The notes under the pieces were generated by a model. The model was not told the DNA's origin. It saw nothing but the letters and a program-made list of their open reading frames with translations, and made no database searches. From positions 30,827,733 through 30,891,732 of the forward strand of contig CATQJL010000305.1 of NCBI GenBank assembly GCA_958299035.1: a stretch of DNA of 64,000 bases. The letters are read 5' to 3'. How positions within the stretch are numbered: the first letter of the stretch is position 1; each line of letters begins with the position of its first letter. This DNA comes from Cylicocyclus nassatus (taxonomy: Eukaryota > Nematoda > Chromadorea > Rhabditida > Strongylidae). Positions 23,256 to 35,469 of this stretch are shown here, piece after piece. Made by a program: the position numbers and the translations under genes.

Positions 23256-24864
23256 ATGGAGTTAGAAGAGCCAGCTGCTGGAGGGCGAACGCAGTGGAGG
23301 AGATCTAGAATCATGTTTGTTGATGGACGAACACATGGCAAAAGCCTGTTCAAGGAACACCAAACCGATTGCGGAGGGATAATTGAAGCTGAGGTTAATT
23401 CTCTGCGGTTTCGGAAAAGAAGTTGAAAGGAAGGTCACTTCGATAGCTCAACTTCAACAAACTTAGCCTACTTCTCAATCTTATCGAAAACGCAAACTTC
23501 ATTTGGAGAGAAGCCGTATGGCAAAATTTCTAACTTATTCAACTTTTTTCTGCTGTCGCGCCTCGATTATAAATGGTAAGTATTAGCACATGCTATTGCT
23601 GAATATGGGATAATTCGACGATGGGACTTAGGAATATATTATATTTGCCATAAACTAATGACAAAGCTTTTAATAGCTGAGCGTGTTCCATAGCGACCCA
23701 CAAATATAGTTTTTTCCCAGGCCAAGCCTCATTTATTTTGGTCATTCTTCCGTCAAGCAGTCTCGCTTGCATTGAAGACGATCTGCAATCCAAAGTCTGG
23801 AACACTCTCGCTTTCCTTTGAACTTTGGTGCTAGCAAAATTTGAGTTACTATGTGTTATTTGGTACACTTTTAGAGCCAATTAATTGCGTGTTCCATTGA
23901 AGATGCAGCTGAAGAGTAAAACTATACATCAAAAGGTGATAGATTTACCAACAGCAGTACGTAAAAAAGAATAAAAGATGTAAAAATTATAGACTGCATG
24001 CTATGCATGTATTTTAGGTGCTATAAATTTTGTTTCTAATAAGTTTACTATTGCGTTGTTGGATATAAGTCTAGCGTCATTCAATCACATTTCAAAAAAA
24101 GTACGTTGAAAACAGAAGTCTCGTGTAGCCCTCTAAAATTCTTTGAGAATTGTTCTATAAATAGTTCGACAACACTATCGAGACCTTCACAACGGATAGA
24201 GCTAGAATAATAAGTTCTAAATGTTTGGATCTGAACGAGAATGAGATATGATATTAAACTATCTACATGAATCAAAGAGCTCTCCAACTCATAGTTTTGT
24301 ATTTGAGAGTCCAGTGAAGAACAGAATAAATTTAGAGACCAGTCAAGAACAGAATAAATTTGGAGTACAACGATCTTCCAAAACGGAACGAATTCAACAA
24401 ATGTGGCAATAGTTCAAAAAAAGGAATTGAACTCTTTTTTGTTTGTCCTTGGTTTTATTCATGGCACGGAAAAACAAACAAAAAAGAATATTTGTTCATT
24501 TATATAATTTCTCCATACATTCAACATCACTCAAAACAGAAAAAACATCAGAACAAATTCATGAGGTACCTTGCAACATCCAGTTGATGAGGAGTATACG
24601 ATTAATGAGTATTATCACGTCACTGAATGGTAACAACAGCACCTCAAACAAAAACGCCTGCTCTCAGAGTACCTTCTGACCAGAACTGATTGCTTTTATA
24701 GTGAAAACTCTTGCTTTTGCCGAGGTATTGCACGCTTGAACAAAGAACGAAAGCGACGAACAGCTGAGGAATTGCAGAGGGGCGTGCCGACGACGCGGGA
24801 GCAATTCGTGGCGATGGCGGGACAATTGCAGATTAGACGGGATAGTCTGCGAAAAATACGATAA
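23256..24864 (+). CDS. small four-exon gene, 151 aa, function unknown
   Basis: Exons 23256-23393, 23467-23575, 24584-24629 and 24702-24864 join with matching phases (0, 1, 2) to 456 nt, 151 aa plus TAA. Introns are 73, 1008 and 72 nt, with GTTAAT, GTAAGT and GTAACA donors and CTTAG, TCCAG and TATAG acceptors. The protein starts MELEEPAAGG, is basic, has a CC pair in exon 2 and a CENSCFC cluster across the exon 3/4 junction, and ends in a highly charged helix-like tail (ARLNKERKRRTAEEL, RRDSLRKIR). There is no signal peptide or membrane segment, so cytosolic or nuclear placement is likely. I recognise no family. It is head-to-head with the sulfatase. An internal start at 23313 would give 132 aa. 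Support is frame continuity over four exons, not homology. Confidence 0.55.
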
Positions 24865-25475
24865 AATGAATGAATTCGTCTTTTTTGGTGTTCGAAACGT
24901 CCTCGTAGTCAAAATGTCGAAACTTCGCCGCAGAAGGGCTTTTTTTCGGCTTCTAAAAAGGCAGAAGAGACCATCAATATCGTTATTATCGCCAGAAGAG
25001 TTACGGTAGGCATACGGTAGCAGCTTTTTATGAATGACAGCGCAAAGACTAAGAGCTAATAAGCCCACGTCAGCCTGACTAAGGGAAAGTTGATTTTCTT
25101 TATTTTCTTTTACTTTCTATGTATACATATTTTGTCCCGACATCCTTGAAAACTATTTTTTTCAAAATGTGGCAGCTCACAAAAAATTTGGCAAGCTATT
25201 TAGTAAATGGATAAAACCGATGTATTCATATCTATTGTAACATCGCGTTTCAAGAGAGTATTGTGATTACTCTGATTTTTACCAAACAAATGAAGCAATA
25301 ACTGTTCTATGTACCGTAGTTCTACAGTATCCGCCATCCAACAAGTATGATTTTTAGAGATCATTATTTAAAAAATTAAAAATAATTTGATTTGTTTAGG
25401 TACAAAATCGCTTTCTCGCCTCTAAGCGGATCATATGTGGAAGAAATTTACCTTTGAATCTAGGAATCGCTTGTA
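24865..25475. other. 3' flank, no further gene
   Basis: The minus-strand frame open at 24664-25068 overlaps the last exon of the gene at 23256 and is its shadow. The remainder is AT-rich without splice-bounded frames. Confidence 0.4.
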
Positions 25476-26393
25476 TTAGGTTGTAACAGAATTAATGCAG
25501 GTTTTCTGAATTTTGTGTTTGGATCACTATAACTTTTTACACAAGTAGTCTTTTCGTGTGCAGCAAGAATTGTTGTAATCAGCAAGCCTTTCTCAACTCA
25601 ATATGCATTATTTTGTTGTTGTAGCTTCATTGAGAAAAATCTTATAGCCCGAATTCTGCCAAGAATTTTTTCGGAAAACCTTCATTTTGAGAGACCATAA
25701 CTTACTATCAAATGTAGTAAGGTAGCGCAAATATAACTCACTGTGTAGTCTATGATCGGTTGTGCAGCAGGGCTAAATTCGGAATTGAAAAAGAATTCTT
25801 TGCGAGAGGATATTTAAAATTTTTTTGAAAGTACTCATTTTTTCGACTTTTCTGAGAATTTGAAAAATCGCTTTTCTGGAACTTTTGAATTTTTTCAAAG
25901 CTGAATAGGGAAAACGGCTCCCGATTTTTTTAGCCATAAATGTCTTAAACCTATTCTTCCTATGTAAAGCCGAAGCTCCGCAGTCGCTTCGCGCTGAGGA
26001 TTTTTATGTAGGGCAGACAGACCACAGCGACCGTTGAATTTTGCTCTGAAATTTCTCGGCTCAGATGTTTTTAGAATTCATGATTCAGCATGCATTTTTT
26101 AACATAGCTCACTCAAAAATACTATGTAAATTTGCAGCGAATTCCGATTGTTTCTGGTGGTTTTAGAGCCAGGTATGTTGAGAGAGAGAATTTCGAGGTT
26201 TGGTTTCTTGAGTTCATGGGCTCAGAACTTCTAGACAAATTCACTTCCACTGCAATGAAAGAATGCATAAGAAATTAGAAGAGAGGAGCTTTCAAATGAC
26301 ATGCAAGACTCTCTGGGAGAACAGTTTTTCTTTCTAAACCAGCATTCTGAAAAAGGTGAGCGAAAAACCTGCATTAATTCTGTTACAACCTAA
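25476..26393. mobile_element. mariner-type MITE, family B, complete copy
   Basis: A 918-bp element with inverted ends TTAGGTTGTAACAGAATTAA extending through TGCAGGTTTT, flanked by TA (25474-25475, 26394-26395). Mariner elements typically start TTAGGTTG and duplicate TA. I saw no transposase frame or DD34D-like motif, so it depends on an autonomous relative. Confidence 0.88.
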
Positions 26394-26550
26394 TAAATAA
26401 ATGAATATTATTAGGAAAAGCTCCGCTGCAAGATATGTGGATCCCAATCTCCCCATATTTTTAAATTTACCGCTAGCAGCGTCAAAAAAACCTCGCAGAA
26501 GACTCCAATCTTGTCAGAAATTCAGTCAATGCAAAACCACTATTATATCA

Positions 26551-26857
26551 ACACGTTGACGACAACGTGACCCAATGGTGGGTCAAGCAATGACTGCCAC
26601 CTGGGACAATGTGACCCACATGGTGGGCCTCGGCTCAAATTTTGTTGAGATGACTGCTGCCTTGGACTACAATAGTTTCCCAAGTTCTCTTGTGCTCTGA
26701 CCTTAGAAGATACTTTTGCGTTCCTGACCCGCTTCATAGAATTACTGTAGGTATGTAATTGAAGATCTGCATGATTTTAACTGAAAATTTTTGACTTATC
26801 CAAAGGCATTGTCCCACGAGGCGGACAACTAAAAATGCACGTTGTCGCGAACGTGTT
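26551..26857. mobile_element. 307-bp inverted-repeat element
   Basis: The ends ACACGTTGACGACAACGTG and the inverse of CACGTTGTCGCGAACGTGT match closely. TTAA overlaps the right edge (26856-26859), suggesting a piggyBac-like origin, but no TTAA is seen on the left. The left part holds two short direct repeats around GTGACCCA.ATGGTGGG. Confidence 0.5.
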
Positions 26858-27949
26858 AAAAGTTTTTACCGTAATCCCAATGTATTGGAGAATTGGTAAT
26901 CGCAGTATATTTTTGGTACAGCTGAAGCAAGCCCTATATTGTATTGGCACTAGTCTATATTGTCTATACCTATATTGTACTATATTGTACCTTGGTACCA
27001 ATGTTAGGTAAGAAGAGTTCTAGAGAATTGGCCGTGCGCACACTTCTTTACACATCAAATGGCAGACTGCCCGAGTATGGGAGGACTTGCGGGCCACTTT
27101 TCCTTACCAACGAGTTAGAATTATTTTCTAACACTTATTACATAAGCGTTAATCATTGAGCAGTGAACATTTCTCTTCTCCAATCGAAGCAATTACATCA
27201 TTGTACAAACTTGTTTCCGAGTAAAGCTTGCGTGCAATGCTAAAGAGCTGCTAAAGCTAATAGAAAAAAACGATAACGATGGTTAAGATGGAAACAGACT
27301 ACGAACTGGTTTCGACGACGTGTTGTGAGGTGTGAGAAGTCTTTTTTCACTCATGTGAAAAGGATCACTGACAACTGGAGCTGTCATATTACAACGGATG
27401 TCTAGAGACCATAGAAAATGCTTTTTGCTTTGGTCATCTTCGATAGTTTGGAGAAAAAGTTTTAAAAAAACTCATACATTCGTTGATTGGTTAATCAAAT
27501 GAGAAGGGTATGCCTAAAAACAGCACAGATCATATCATCAAAGAAAGACAAGCTAATTTTTGTTACTCACAATCAGGTGGAACTTCTGTTTAGCAAATAG
27601 AAAATGTGGAAATCGCCGTGGAGCATACATTTTTGTGAAACTTGAACAAATCAGTTACACTGGCAATGCAAATTGGAGGGCAAGAAAAGATTCAATAACG
27701 AAATGATATTTGAACGACAAAAAGAATGAACAGTGTTTCACATGACTTATGGGAGTAGGCCTCCAGCAAATTTCGGAGAGAAAAAGTAATTATTTTAATA
27801 AGTGGTGTTAATAGCCGAAAACAGTTTCTGGAGCACAATCCCAATTAATTTCTATATTTGTGATGGTTTCCAAAACAAGAACTACAGTTGCTTGGTTTAA
27901 GAAAGAAGCAAGATAGACACAATTTCCAGTAACTGATCTTATTAACTTG
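26858..27949. other. no gene recognised
   Basis: Contains a low-complexity TATATTG/TATTGTAC run (26935-27000) and otherwise plain AT-rich sequence. Confidence 0.4.
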
Positions 27950-27954
27950 TTAAA

Positions 27955-28190
27955 TATATAAATAATCGAATGAATAGGTAAAGTAAAAGATGCTTGAACA
28001 ATTCAGTAAATGTATGAATAAATAAATTAGTGATTGAATGGACAAATAATAAAACGAATAAGCAAATAAATAAATAATTAAATAATGAATGAATGAGTGA
28101 ATGAATGAATGGACGGTTGAATAAATTTGGATGACTGGATGAATGAATGAGTGAATGAATGAATAAATGAATGAATGTCTGAACGAGTGC
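27955..28190. repeat. AATG/ATGA-type microsatellite
   Basis: Impure tetranucleotide array based on GAATGAAT with GAGTGAAT and AATAAATA variants, cleanest at 28080-28180. The minus-strand frame across it is only a repeat translation. Confidence 0.9.
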
Positions 28191-28522
28191 ACATCAGTTC
28201 AATAGATATTCAAACCTAAACATTATTTACAATTTGAGTGAAAGCTTATTGCTAAATTTTTGAGACGAAGAAAATTAATTTTTTTGTAGCAGTTTGAAGA
28301 TCTACCGCTTACGTTTGAAAGCAAACGGAAGTGAAACAGCACGCACTCAGCAGTGACCTTGAGACATAAATAGCTCAACTAGCTAAGTTATCTAAGACTT
28401 AACTCCAAACATTACAATGTTATGTCCGAGCAAATCGCTACTGATATGCGATATCTGCGATTTGCTGGAAACAGCGACTCAATGAACCAAGTGTCTGAGA
28501 GTAGCAATGCAGCAGTGAAACT

Positions 28523-28786
28523 TTGAAAGTGAATGGAACGAAAGTTTTTCTAAAGATGCTTTTGAAGTGCGATTGCAGTTTAGGGTTCCGCGTTCGTATT
28601 ACTTGTCACGATTTACGAGGAACACATACAGATAGGCGTAGGTGTGATTTGTATGGAAACTTAACAGAATGGGAAGAAGTTAGTGTGGCGAGTGAGAAAC
28701 TGATTGTAATTTCAACGAACTTCAAAGCGCGACCATCTATGAATGTGTTTGAAGAATATGATGGCACATTTCCGGCAGAAAAATAG
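28523..28786 (+). CDS. candidate ORF/exon, unknown product
   Basis: An 87-codon frame from ATG 28523 to TAG 28784. The central part (segments GFRVRITCHDLRGTHTDRRR, CDLYGNLTEWEE) is more protein-like than its surroundings and could be an internal exon between a GATTGCAG acceptor (about 28577) and a GAA|GTTAGT donor (about 28679). No domain is assigned; a loose resemblance to cysteine-spaced extracellular modules is too weak to use. Confidence 0.28.
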   Translation: MKVNGTKVFLKMLLKCDCSLGFRVRITCHDLRGTHTDRRRCDLYGNLTEWEEVSVASEKLIVISTNFKARPSMNVFEEYDGTFPAEK

Positions 28787-28789
28787 ACA

Positions 28790-30997
28790 ATAGGATGAAA
28801 GTGGAGAGCGGTGTGGCCAAAACCACTTTGTAATGCCTATCGTCGGCTTAAAAGGTCATGAAAATTAACCGGTCGAAGAAAGAAAAAGCCCTTGGCCTCG
28901 TGCCTATGTACACGAGAAACACGCGCAGTCTGATCTTCGTCCCACCCATGCAAACGCTGAGACTAGCGAAAAGCAAAAAAAAAGAAGTGGTCTGGAGAAG
29001 CGGCGGTTGGGTTTTGATTCTAAGTAAAAGCTAATCCAGCATTCCCAAAAAACTAAATTCATTTAACAATTATTCAAATGACAGACAGATTACCTAAATT
29101 TTATCATTTCTCAAACAGTCGCTCTCCATTCCTCGTTCATTCCATAAGGGTTTGCTTGCTTGAAAACCGTGGGAATTCACAAAATACAATTTGCAAAAAT
29201 GCAAAGTTTGGTTTCATAGGGACGCGAACTGTTCAGCACCTGCGCCATAGTCTCCGCAGCTATCCACCCGCCCATTCGTCCACACGTGTACATTCCTTGG
29301 CACCTCATACTTACAATATGCAGTGGTCATCGTAGAGAATTGTCGCTCATAACTTTTCCCAGAAGGTCATTGAGCAGCTAAGGAACACGGATCTGTTATT
29401 AGTGCTCCAAGACCAGCAGAATGATATGGATTACTTGCGGAAATCCCACTTCGACTGAGGGTCTTTTCCTTGTAAGCTAATTTCTCATTTAGTCTTTATT
29501 ATTTCATATAAAGTCATTTAATCATTTGGTTAACAGTTCAACAGCTCGTATTAGTACACATACATTCAGAGAACTTGCGATGGCAACTATTGACGTACAA
29601 GCGTTGTCGCGTCTGCATGTGCACTATATTAAGCAGGAAAATCGATTGTACTCAAGATTGCAAACAAGTTGCTTAACTGGATATACTCTATAACTTACTT
29701 TTGCTTTGATAAATACGAGCAGCCCTGTCTCATCGTTGTGCCCCGTGAAGATCGCTTCCCGTACAATTCCACTAAGTAGTGCGCAGCACTTTACAGGGCC
29801 CTCTGATCGTGAATACTTTGAGTGTGTTCAGGTTAGTCTCGTTTTGTCCCAAAAAACTCGGCCACGAGTCATAGTTTACTGTGAAACAGTCAGTCGAAAG
29901 ATATAAATTCTTGAACTTTGTCGAAGTTTCTTCACAATGCACTGTGCCCAAGATACCCACTGAAGATACATAAGCAATTGCAATGTTTCCTTCTTTGACA
30001 AACTCAGCAAGCGGAAGGTTGTTGACTACTTACACCGCTCCCATATAAATCTCAGTGCGGTAGGGTAGCATTAAGCCAAACACAGAGTGAAAACAGAGGT
30101 GTCTAGAAATCTTCCGTAAGCCTGCACTCACGAACAAAAGAGCAAAATCTCATCTAGATCTGTCAGTGATGTAACTTGCGCAGTAGCGATATCGAAATTT
30201 GGCAATCACGTAGTTTACCAAGACGAGATAACTAGTGATGTGTTACAGTAAGATTTTAGGAGAGCATCAAGTGCTAGAGTAGCTATCAGCCAAAGTAAGC
30301 AATAGTTTAACGACAGATGGTGCAGTTTGATGTCGTAGTTTATAGTTAACCTTTTATCTTAACCAGCAACTTTCAGTGCAGATCGGTCTCTGTACGAATA
30401 TAATTATTTTCTTATCAGATAACAGGTGTTATTCTCGGCTATGACATCCTTTCTGGAAAGCCCATGCGACAATTTCCTTGTTTCTGGACAAGAAAGAAAA
30501 TGCTTCTTTCCTCAATCAAAAACGGCAAGTCAAAAAGCTCTTTTTAGCCTTTCAAATGCATTTCCGAAAGCTAAAGGACTAAAGAAGAACATATTTTTTA
30601 TCGGAAACGGTAATTGAAACTTGAACCGCGTGTACAACGTTTCAAATGATTCGCATCTTGTCGCGTCTACTCTACCCCCTCGCCCGAAGAACTGAAGACG
30701 AAAAAAACGCTACAAAGTTTTAGAACCACTATTTTTTCCGAGACACTTTGAGACAGAACGTTTAAACTAAAACCAGCGATTTCAAGTAAGCTATCCTCGC
30801 TGTATATCCTGTTGGAAGAAGAACGTTCTCAGCTATGTCATAGTCAGCATTACTAAAAAGAGTTTGGAGCGTCTCTCTCTGAAGGATACCTTCTCAGTAG
30901 GCACGATGGTCCTTCAAAGAGCGTTCGACCACAAAAAAGCTATTACAAGATGAGTCCATCAAGCTACAGATGATATGCCACATTCATGTTCTAACCA
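28790..30997. other. no gene recognised
   Basis: Several short frames on both strands are open (up to 85 codons near 29078) without splice support or protein-like composition. Confidence 0.4.
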
Positions 30998-31733
30998 GGG
31001 GCGGTATGCAACAATCGCCCGTCTGGTTAAGTTACCCAAACAGGTAGTTTTCGCTCCATAGCTCGGTGCTCTGGGAATCTGTGCTTTTCCCTGTTTGTTC
31101 ATCTATTGTAGGCTCTACTACCCTAATATGGTAGCATAATGACTAGCACCACTTTGTTGTATTAGCTGAGATAATTCGTTATTTGTATGTTCCCGAACGG
31201 GATCTCCCACTGATCACGCTCATTCTCAAAATTATTTATATCCGCAAAAACTCATCGAAAACGTCACAGAGTTTTGCTGTCCATTTATTACGACAGTGCT
31301 ACGCATGTTTGTGAAAGAAATAAGTGAAAAATCAAGTTGACAAAATTTTCGCTGAACCTGTGCTCGCGAATTGGGCTTTATCGAGAAACTCAAATCTTGC
31401 ACATTTTACCTGTGCTACTAAAAACATGCCTTGCAATGTCGTAATAGATCGACAGCAAAACTGTGTGACGTCTTCACTGAGTTTTTGCGGATATAAATAA
31501 CTTTGAAAATGAGCGTGATCAGTGGGAGATCCCGTTCGGGATCATACAAATAACGAATTATCTCAGCTTATACAGCAAAGTGCTGCTAGTCATTGTGCTA
31601 CAATATTAGGGTAGTAGAGCCTCCTATAGATGAACAAACAAGGAAGAACACAGATTCCCAAAGCACCGAGCTTTGAGCGGAAACTACCTGTCCAGGTAAC
31701 TTACCCGGACGGGCGATTGTTACATACCGCCCC
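30998..31733. mobile_element. foldback element with inverted repeats of about 310 bp
   Basis: The outer ends GGGGCGGTATGCAACAATCG and its inverse begin arms that stay aligned for about 310 bp with scattered substitutions (I judge near 90% identity by eye), enclosing a unique core of roughly 115 bp. Arms share AACGGGATCTCCCACTGATC and TTATTTATATCCGCAAAAAC. No clear target duplication is visible. It ends 57 bp before the first recognisable part of the Penelope-like remnant. Confidence 0.88.
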
Positions 31734-31789
31734 AGGGCTCGACTCGGGTTTTCATTAGTTCTTTGAAAAATTTGAAAAAAGAAGTTAAG

Positions 31790-33581
31790 ATTTATCTGTG
31801 CTTTACAATGACAAAAAGATTTTGATGATTACATTAATGCTTCATAGAATGATGAAATTCACTAGTCAAAGATTGTAAAGAGTAACTTGAGTATACATGC
31901 AAAGTGCTATTCAAACAATGAAAAACAATATAAAAAGTTGAACAAGGTCTGGACTGAAATAGCGCGATCAGCAGGCCTCGCAAAGCAAACTGTATCCCGC
32001 CTCAAGATTGATGTACCAGTCTGTCCTGTACTATACGTACTCATTAAAACACACAAATTACCATCCGACCTACTCAATTCAGAAAATCCTTGGGACTACA
32101 GAGTTCGCCCTACCATCAGTAACGTCGGTGGTCCGACACACAGGATATCCTGGTTACTCAATCTGATATTGACACAATTACTAAAACATGTGCCCACACA
32201 CTTGTCCATTACGAATGCCTTTCTTAACCATTTGAAAACTGCGTGATTCAGTGAAAATGACGTCATAGAATCCTTTGACGTCACCTCTCTATTTACAAAT
32301 GTCTCGAATTCCAATGCGTTAGAAGCCGTTTTCGAATTACTGTCCGAAAAGAGTAACAGTATCAATTTCTATGGCTTTAGCATACAGCAAGTTATGGCAT
32401 TGTTGAGAGAATGTTTAGAATGTTCGGTTTTCAAATGGGCGGGACAGTATTATAAACAAACTAGGGGACTCGCAATGGGCCAGCGTTTGGCACCTATTGT
32501 AGCAATAGCTTTATGTCAAAGATAGAAGAACCAATTCTCAACCGCCGATGTTCTTTACTACAGATACATTGATGATACTATCATCGTGTGTCCAACACAA
32601 GCGGAAATGGATCTATGCTTTGACATACTCAATGCTCAATCAACTAACATCAAAATCACAAGGGAAACGCCTAAGCAGGGATGGTTGCCATTCCTCAATG
32701 TCCAGATCTGCTTATGCAGAGGAGAGTACAGAACACGCTGGTATAGAAAACCAACCAATAAGAACATACTTGTACATTACTCCTCTGCACACCCAATTCA
32801 AATGAAACTTAGCATTATCAGAAACATGCTGCGAACGTCAAAAAGAGTGTCTTCAAATAGCACTCTAGAATCCACATCGACCAAACAGGCTATCCAAATT
32901 GCACACGCAAACGGTTACTTGCTGTCGAAAAACGAAAACACAAACGTTCGTCACAAGCATAATGCTACAGTTTTCAATGATGTCAGTTGCGAAAAGGTGT
33001 CATTCCTTATGCCATTCATATCGGATAAGTTAAGCGCTGCGATTAGAAACTGCGTTCATAAAGCCGGCCTGCAAAATATGCTTAGAGTTGTCGAAGTCCC
33101 ACCCCCAAACCTCAAGCAGCGCCTGGTGCGTAACAGAGGTTACGATCCAGCCTGTTCAAAAACAGACTGTAATATATGCAATTCTAACAAACCGGGAGAT
33201 TGCATGTGTCGTGGCGCTGTGTACTTGATATCTTGTAAACTGTGTGGGGAAGAATATATTGGAGAAACAGGAAGACCGCTGTATTAAGAATTAACAAATT
33301 TGGACGGACTGAGAAAATCGCGAGTTTCCACGCCTCTTGGCGCACATCGTGTGCTTTGCCATCAGGACATAGAGTTTCAAATTAACGTTGCTATCCTTTC
33401 GAAAGAAACCGACATTGCAGCACGAAAGACCATAGAGGCTTGTTGGATCACGTCCAAATGTCCCAAACTGAACAGAAAGGAAGAGAAAATGGCTATCAGT
33501 AGTGAGCTCATCCCATTCTTATCATTGTGTGGATTTGAGTCTGACCCTAGGGAACCTCATTCCATCCATCAGAAGAGTTAG
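31790..33581 (+). pseudogene. Penelope-like retroelement (RT plus GIY-YIG), broken
   Basis: The plus-strand frame encodes Penelope-type reverse transcriptase: LIKTHKLP (about 32043), RPTISNVGGPTHRISWLL (about 32106), motif A FDVTSLFTN (32274-32300), motif B RGLAMGQRLAP (about 32463), and the catalytic YIDD (32565-32576), followed by a thumb region. The C-terminal nuclease shows VYLISC (about 33219) and EEYIGETGRP, the two GIY-YIG strands, preceded by a CNIC...CMC cysteine cluster. In-frame stops at 32244, 32523 and 33285, plus a small frame disturbance at 32510-32550, inactivate it. The 5' part is missing or degraded left of about 31790. These elements normally copy RNA into DNA using the nuclease to open the target; this copy cannot make the protein. 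The damage is slight, so insertion was probably recent. Confidence 0.93.
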
Positions 33582-34539
33582 CATATAGTGGCCTGACTAA
33601 GTGTCAGAGTGGTGGACAGCCACTTGAAGTGTATCGCTGAAGGTATGTCTACCCTTGAAGCGTCGAATTTACTGACTCACTTTCCAGGTCTTGAAAAAGG
33701 CGACCCTGCCGAAACGTCGTCCTGTTTACTGCATTGATAAATGGATAACAATCTTGGAACGCTTGCTAACTCACTGAGAACTAACCTATACTGAACATAA
33801 AATGCCAAGATTCCAGGATGGTCGAGCATGGAAAATGAAAAAACTGTACCATTGGTCCCACCTAGAAAAGAAATTCGTTTGAAGTTCATATTTATGTACT
33901 CTAAATTCTCATAAGACAGGTTTTTCGTCCTAAGACACATCACGTTATATAAACTTTACTCGCTTACAACACCACCGTTTTATTGGTTTTGAAATAGATG
34001 AAGAATAAAGCGTATGCCTGAGCTTTGATTTCCACGCTGTTGTCAGTTTCAGTTGTAAAAACTTCCAGTAATGACGCAAATCATTTCAAAAAACAAAACT
34101 TGTGCAAATTGCAAATCGTTGTCTCCAAGTTACTTCGAGAGAGCTCATATTGAGGTTAATGATGTTAAGAAGGGACGTGTTAATGCTTAAGAAGGTGGAA
34201 GGAGCGCCGTTGCTGCAGTGACATAGGTAAAGCAGGTACCTCGTCCCTTCCTAGCGTGCTTCTTTTTTGATTTGATATAAGAGCATCAATGTTATGAATA
34301 TGTAATTCGAGTTTTCATATTTGAATGCGAAACAGTCACACCTAAGTGACTGCATGACTCAAAAAAAAGTGTGAAGTCGAAAAGCTTACACTAGCTCTTA
34401 ACACAGATTTGGTGAATCTCCTTATAGTTTGCTGACATGTATCCAACAAGTGCTCCGTGCGTGCTATAATGATAAACACCTAAGTGGTGCAAAAAATCTT
34501 CACCTTAGTTTCATGAACGTAAAATTAAATTTGGAGTCA
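33582..34539. other. probable 3' end of the Penelope-like element, then intergenic
   Basis: 33590-33760 continues GC-balanced sequence with the repeated phrase CTTGAAGTGT/CTTGAAGCGT and CCGAAACGTCGTCC. It is probably the element's 3' untranslated part; no terminal repeat could be matched. Beyond about 33780 nothing is recognised. Confidence 0.4.
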
Positions 34540-34547
34540 TGCTCATG

Positions 34548-34811
34548 CAGTGGCGTACCCAGGATTTTCGTTCGGGGGGGGGGGGGCGACAAAAATTTTT
34601 TTTCGGATCAAGGGGCGTGGCGTTAGCGACGCCTCCGAAAAAATTTTTTCACAAGGCTAATTTGATTTTTTGAAAAATTTAAAAAATTATTTTAATTATT
34701 TACAAGCACAAACAAGTCCTCTGCACATTTTTGTAACACATTCAAGTAACTTCCAAGTATTACGCGACCCATGGGGGGGGGGCACCCGCTCCCCCCCTCG
34801 GTACGCTACTG
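34548..34811. mobile_element. hAT-type MITE, family 2, copy 1
   Basis: A 264-bp element with ends CAGTGGCGTACCCAGGATTT and GGTACGCTACTG, and a perfect 8-bp duplication TGCTCATG (34540-34547, 34812-34819). Each end carries a long G or C homopolymer directly inside the terminus. Non-coding. Confidence 0.93.
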
Positions 34812-35469
34812 TGCTCATGATATTTGTCTTTGCGCTAGGCTGGTCAAAGAAAATGGCTATGCTGATGCAGAGCAGACACTATTGTTCTCCTTGCGTTCTT
34901 GTCAAGTGAGCAAAAGAAGCAACACTATGTGGTGTATAACATGTTATCCCTTATCGATTAACGTTGAAAAAATATACCCTAACCTGAAGGTTTGACATGA
35001 GATTATTTATATTTTTCTTCTCAGAAATCAATGTGCATGGTGTTTCTTCCAAGATCCGCGGAGCATATATATCCTCGTGGGGGTGCTAATGCAAATATAA
35101 GAAGCAGACTAGAAACTAAACTATAAGACTAGAAACAAAACTTTCTACATGTGGCCCCACCTCGGCTCAATATTGGAGCCAAATAGGCATACTTCCGCCT
35201 ACGACGCGTACAAGCAACTCCCGATGTGTTGCTATTCCACTGGTGCTGGATGGCGTACTTTTTGACAATTAAGGTCACTCTTATCAAAATTCGCTGGTAA
35301 TATGACAAGCTTCTGTGGCCGGAAAAAAGTTCTATCTATCATTACTCACTATCTGGCATTGGCCGCACAATCTTGTCAATAGAGTATGATAGCATGCAGT
35401 AGTTTGCACAAAATCTTTTGTCTCGATAGCACTTCTATATGAACTCCGCCTCCACTATGTTTTCGTGAT

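Noticed and set aside
27950..28192. 80-codon minus-strand ORF
   Set aside because: It is a direct translation of the AATG-type microsatellite (SFIHSFIH repeats).
33590..33780. Hammerhead ribozyme in the Penelope 3' region
   Set aside because: Penelope-like elements often carry hammerheads and a CCGAAACG sequence is present, but I found no CTGANGA core with pairing stems in the right order.
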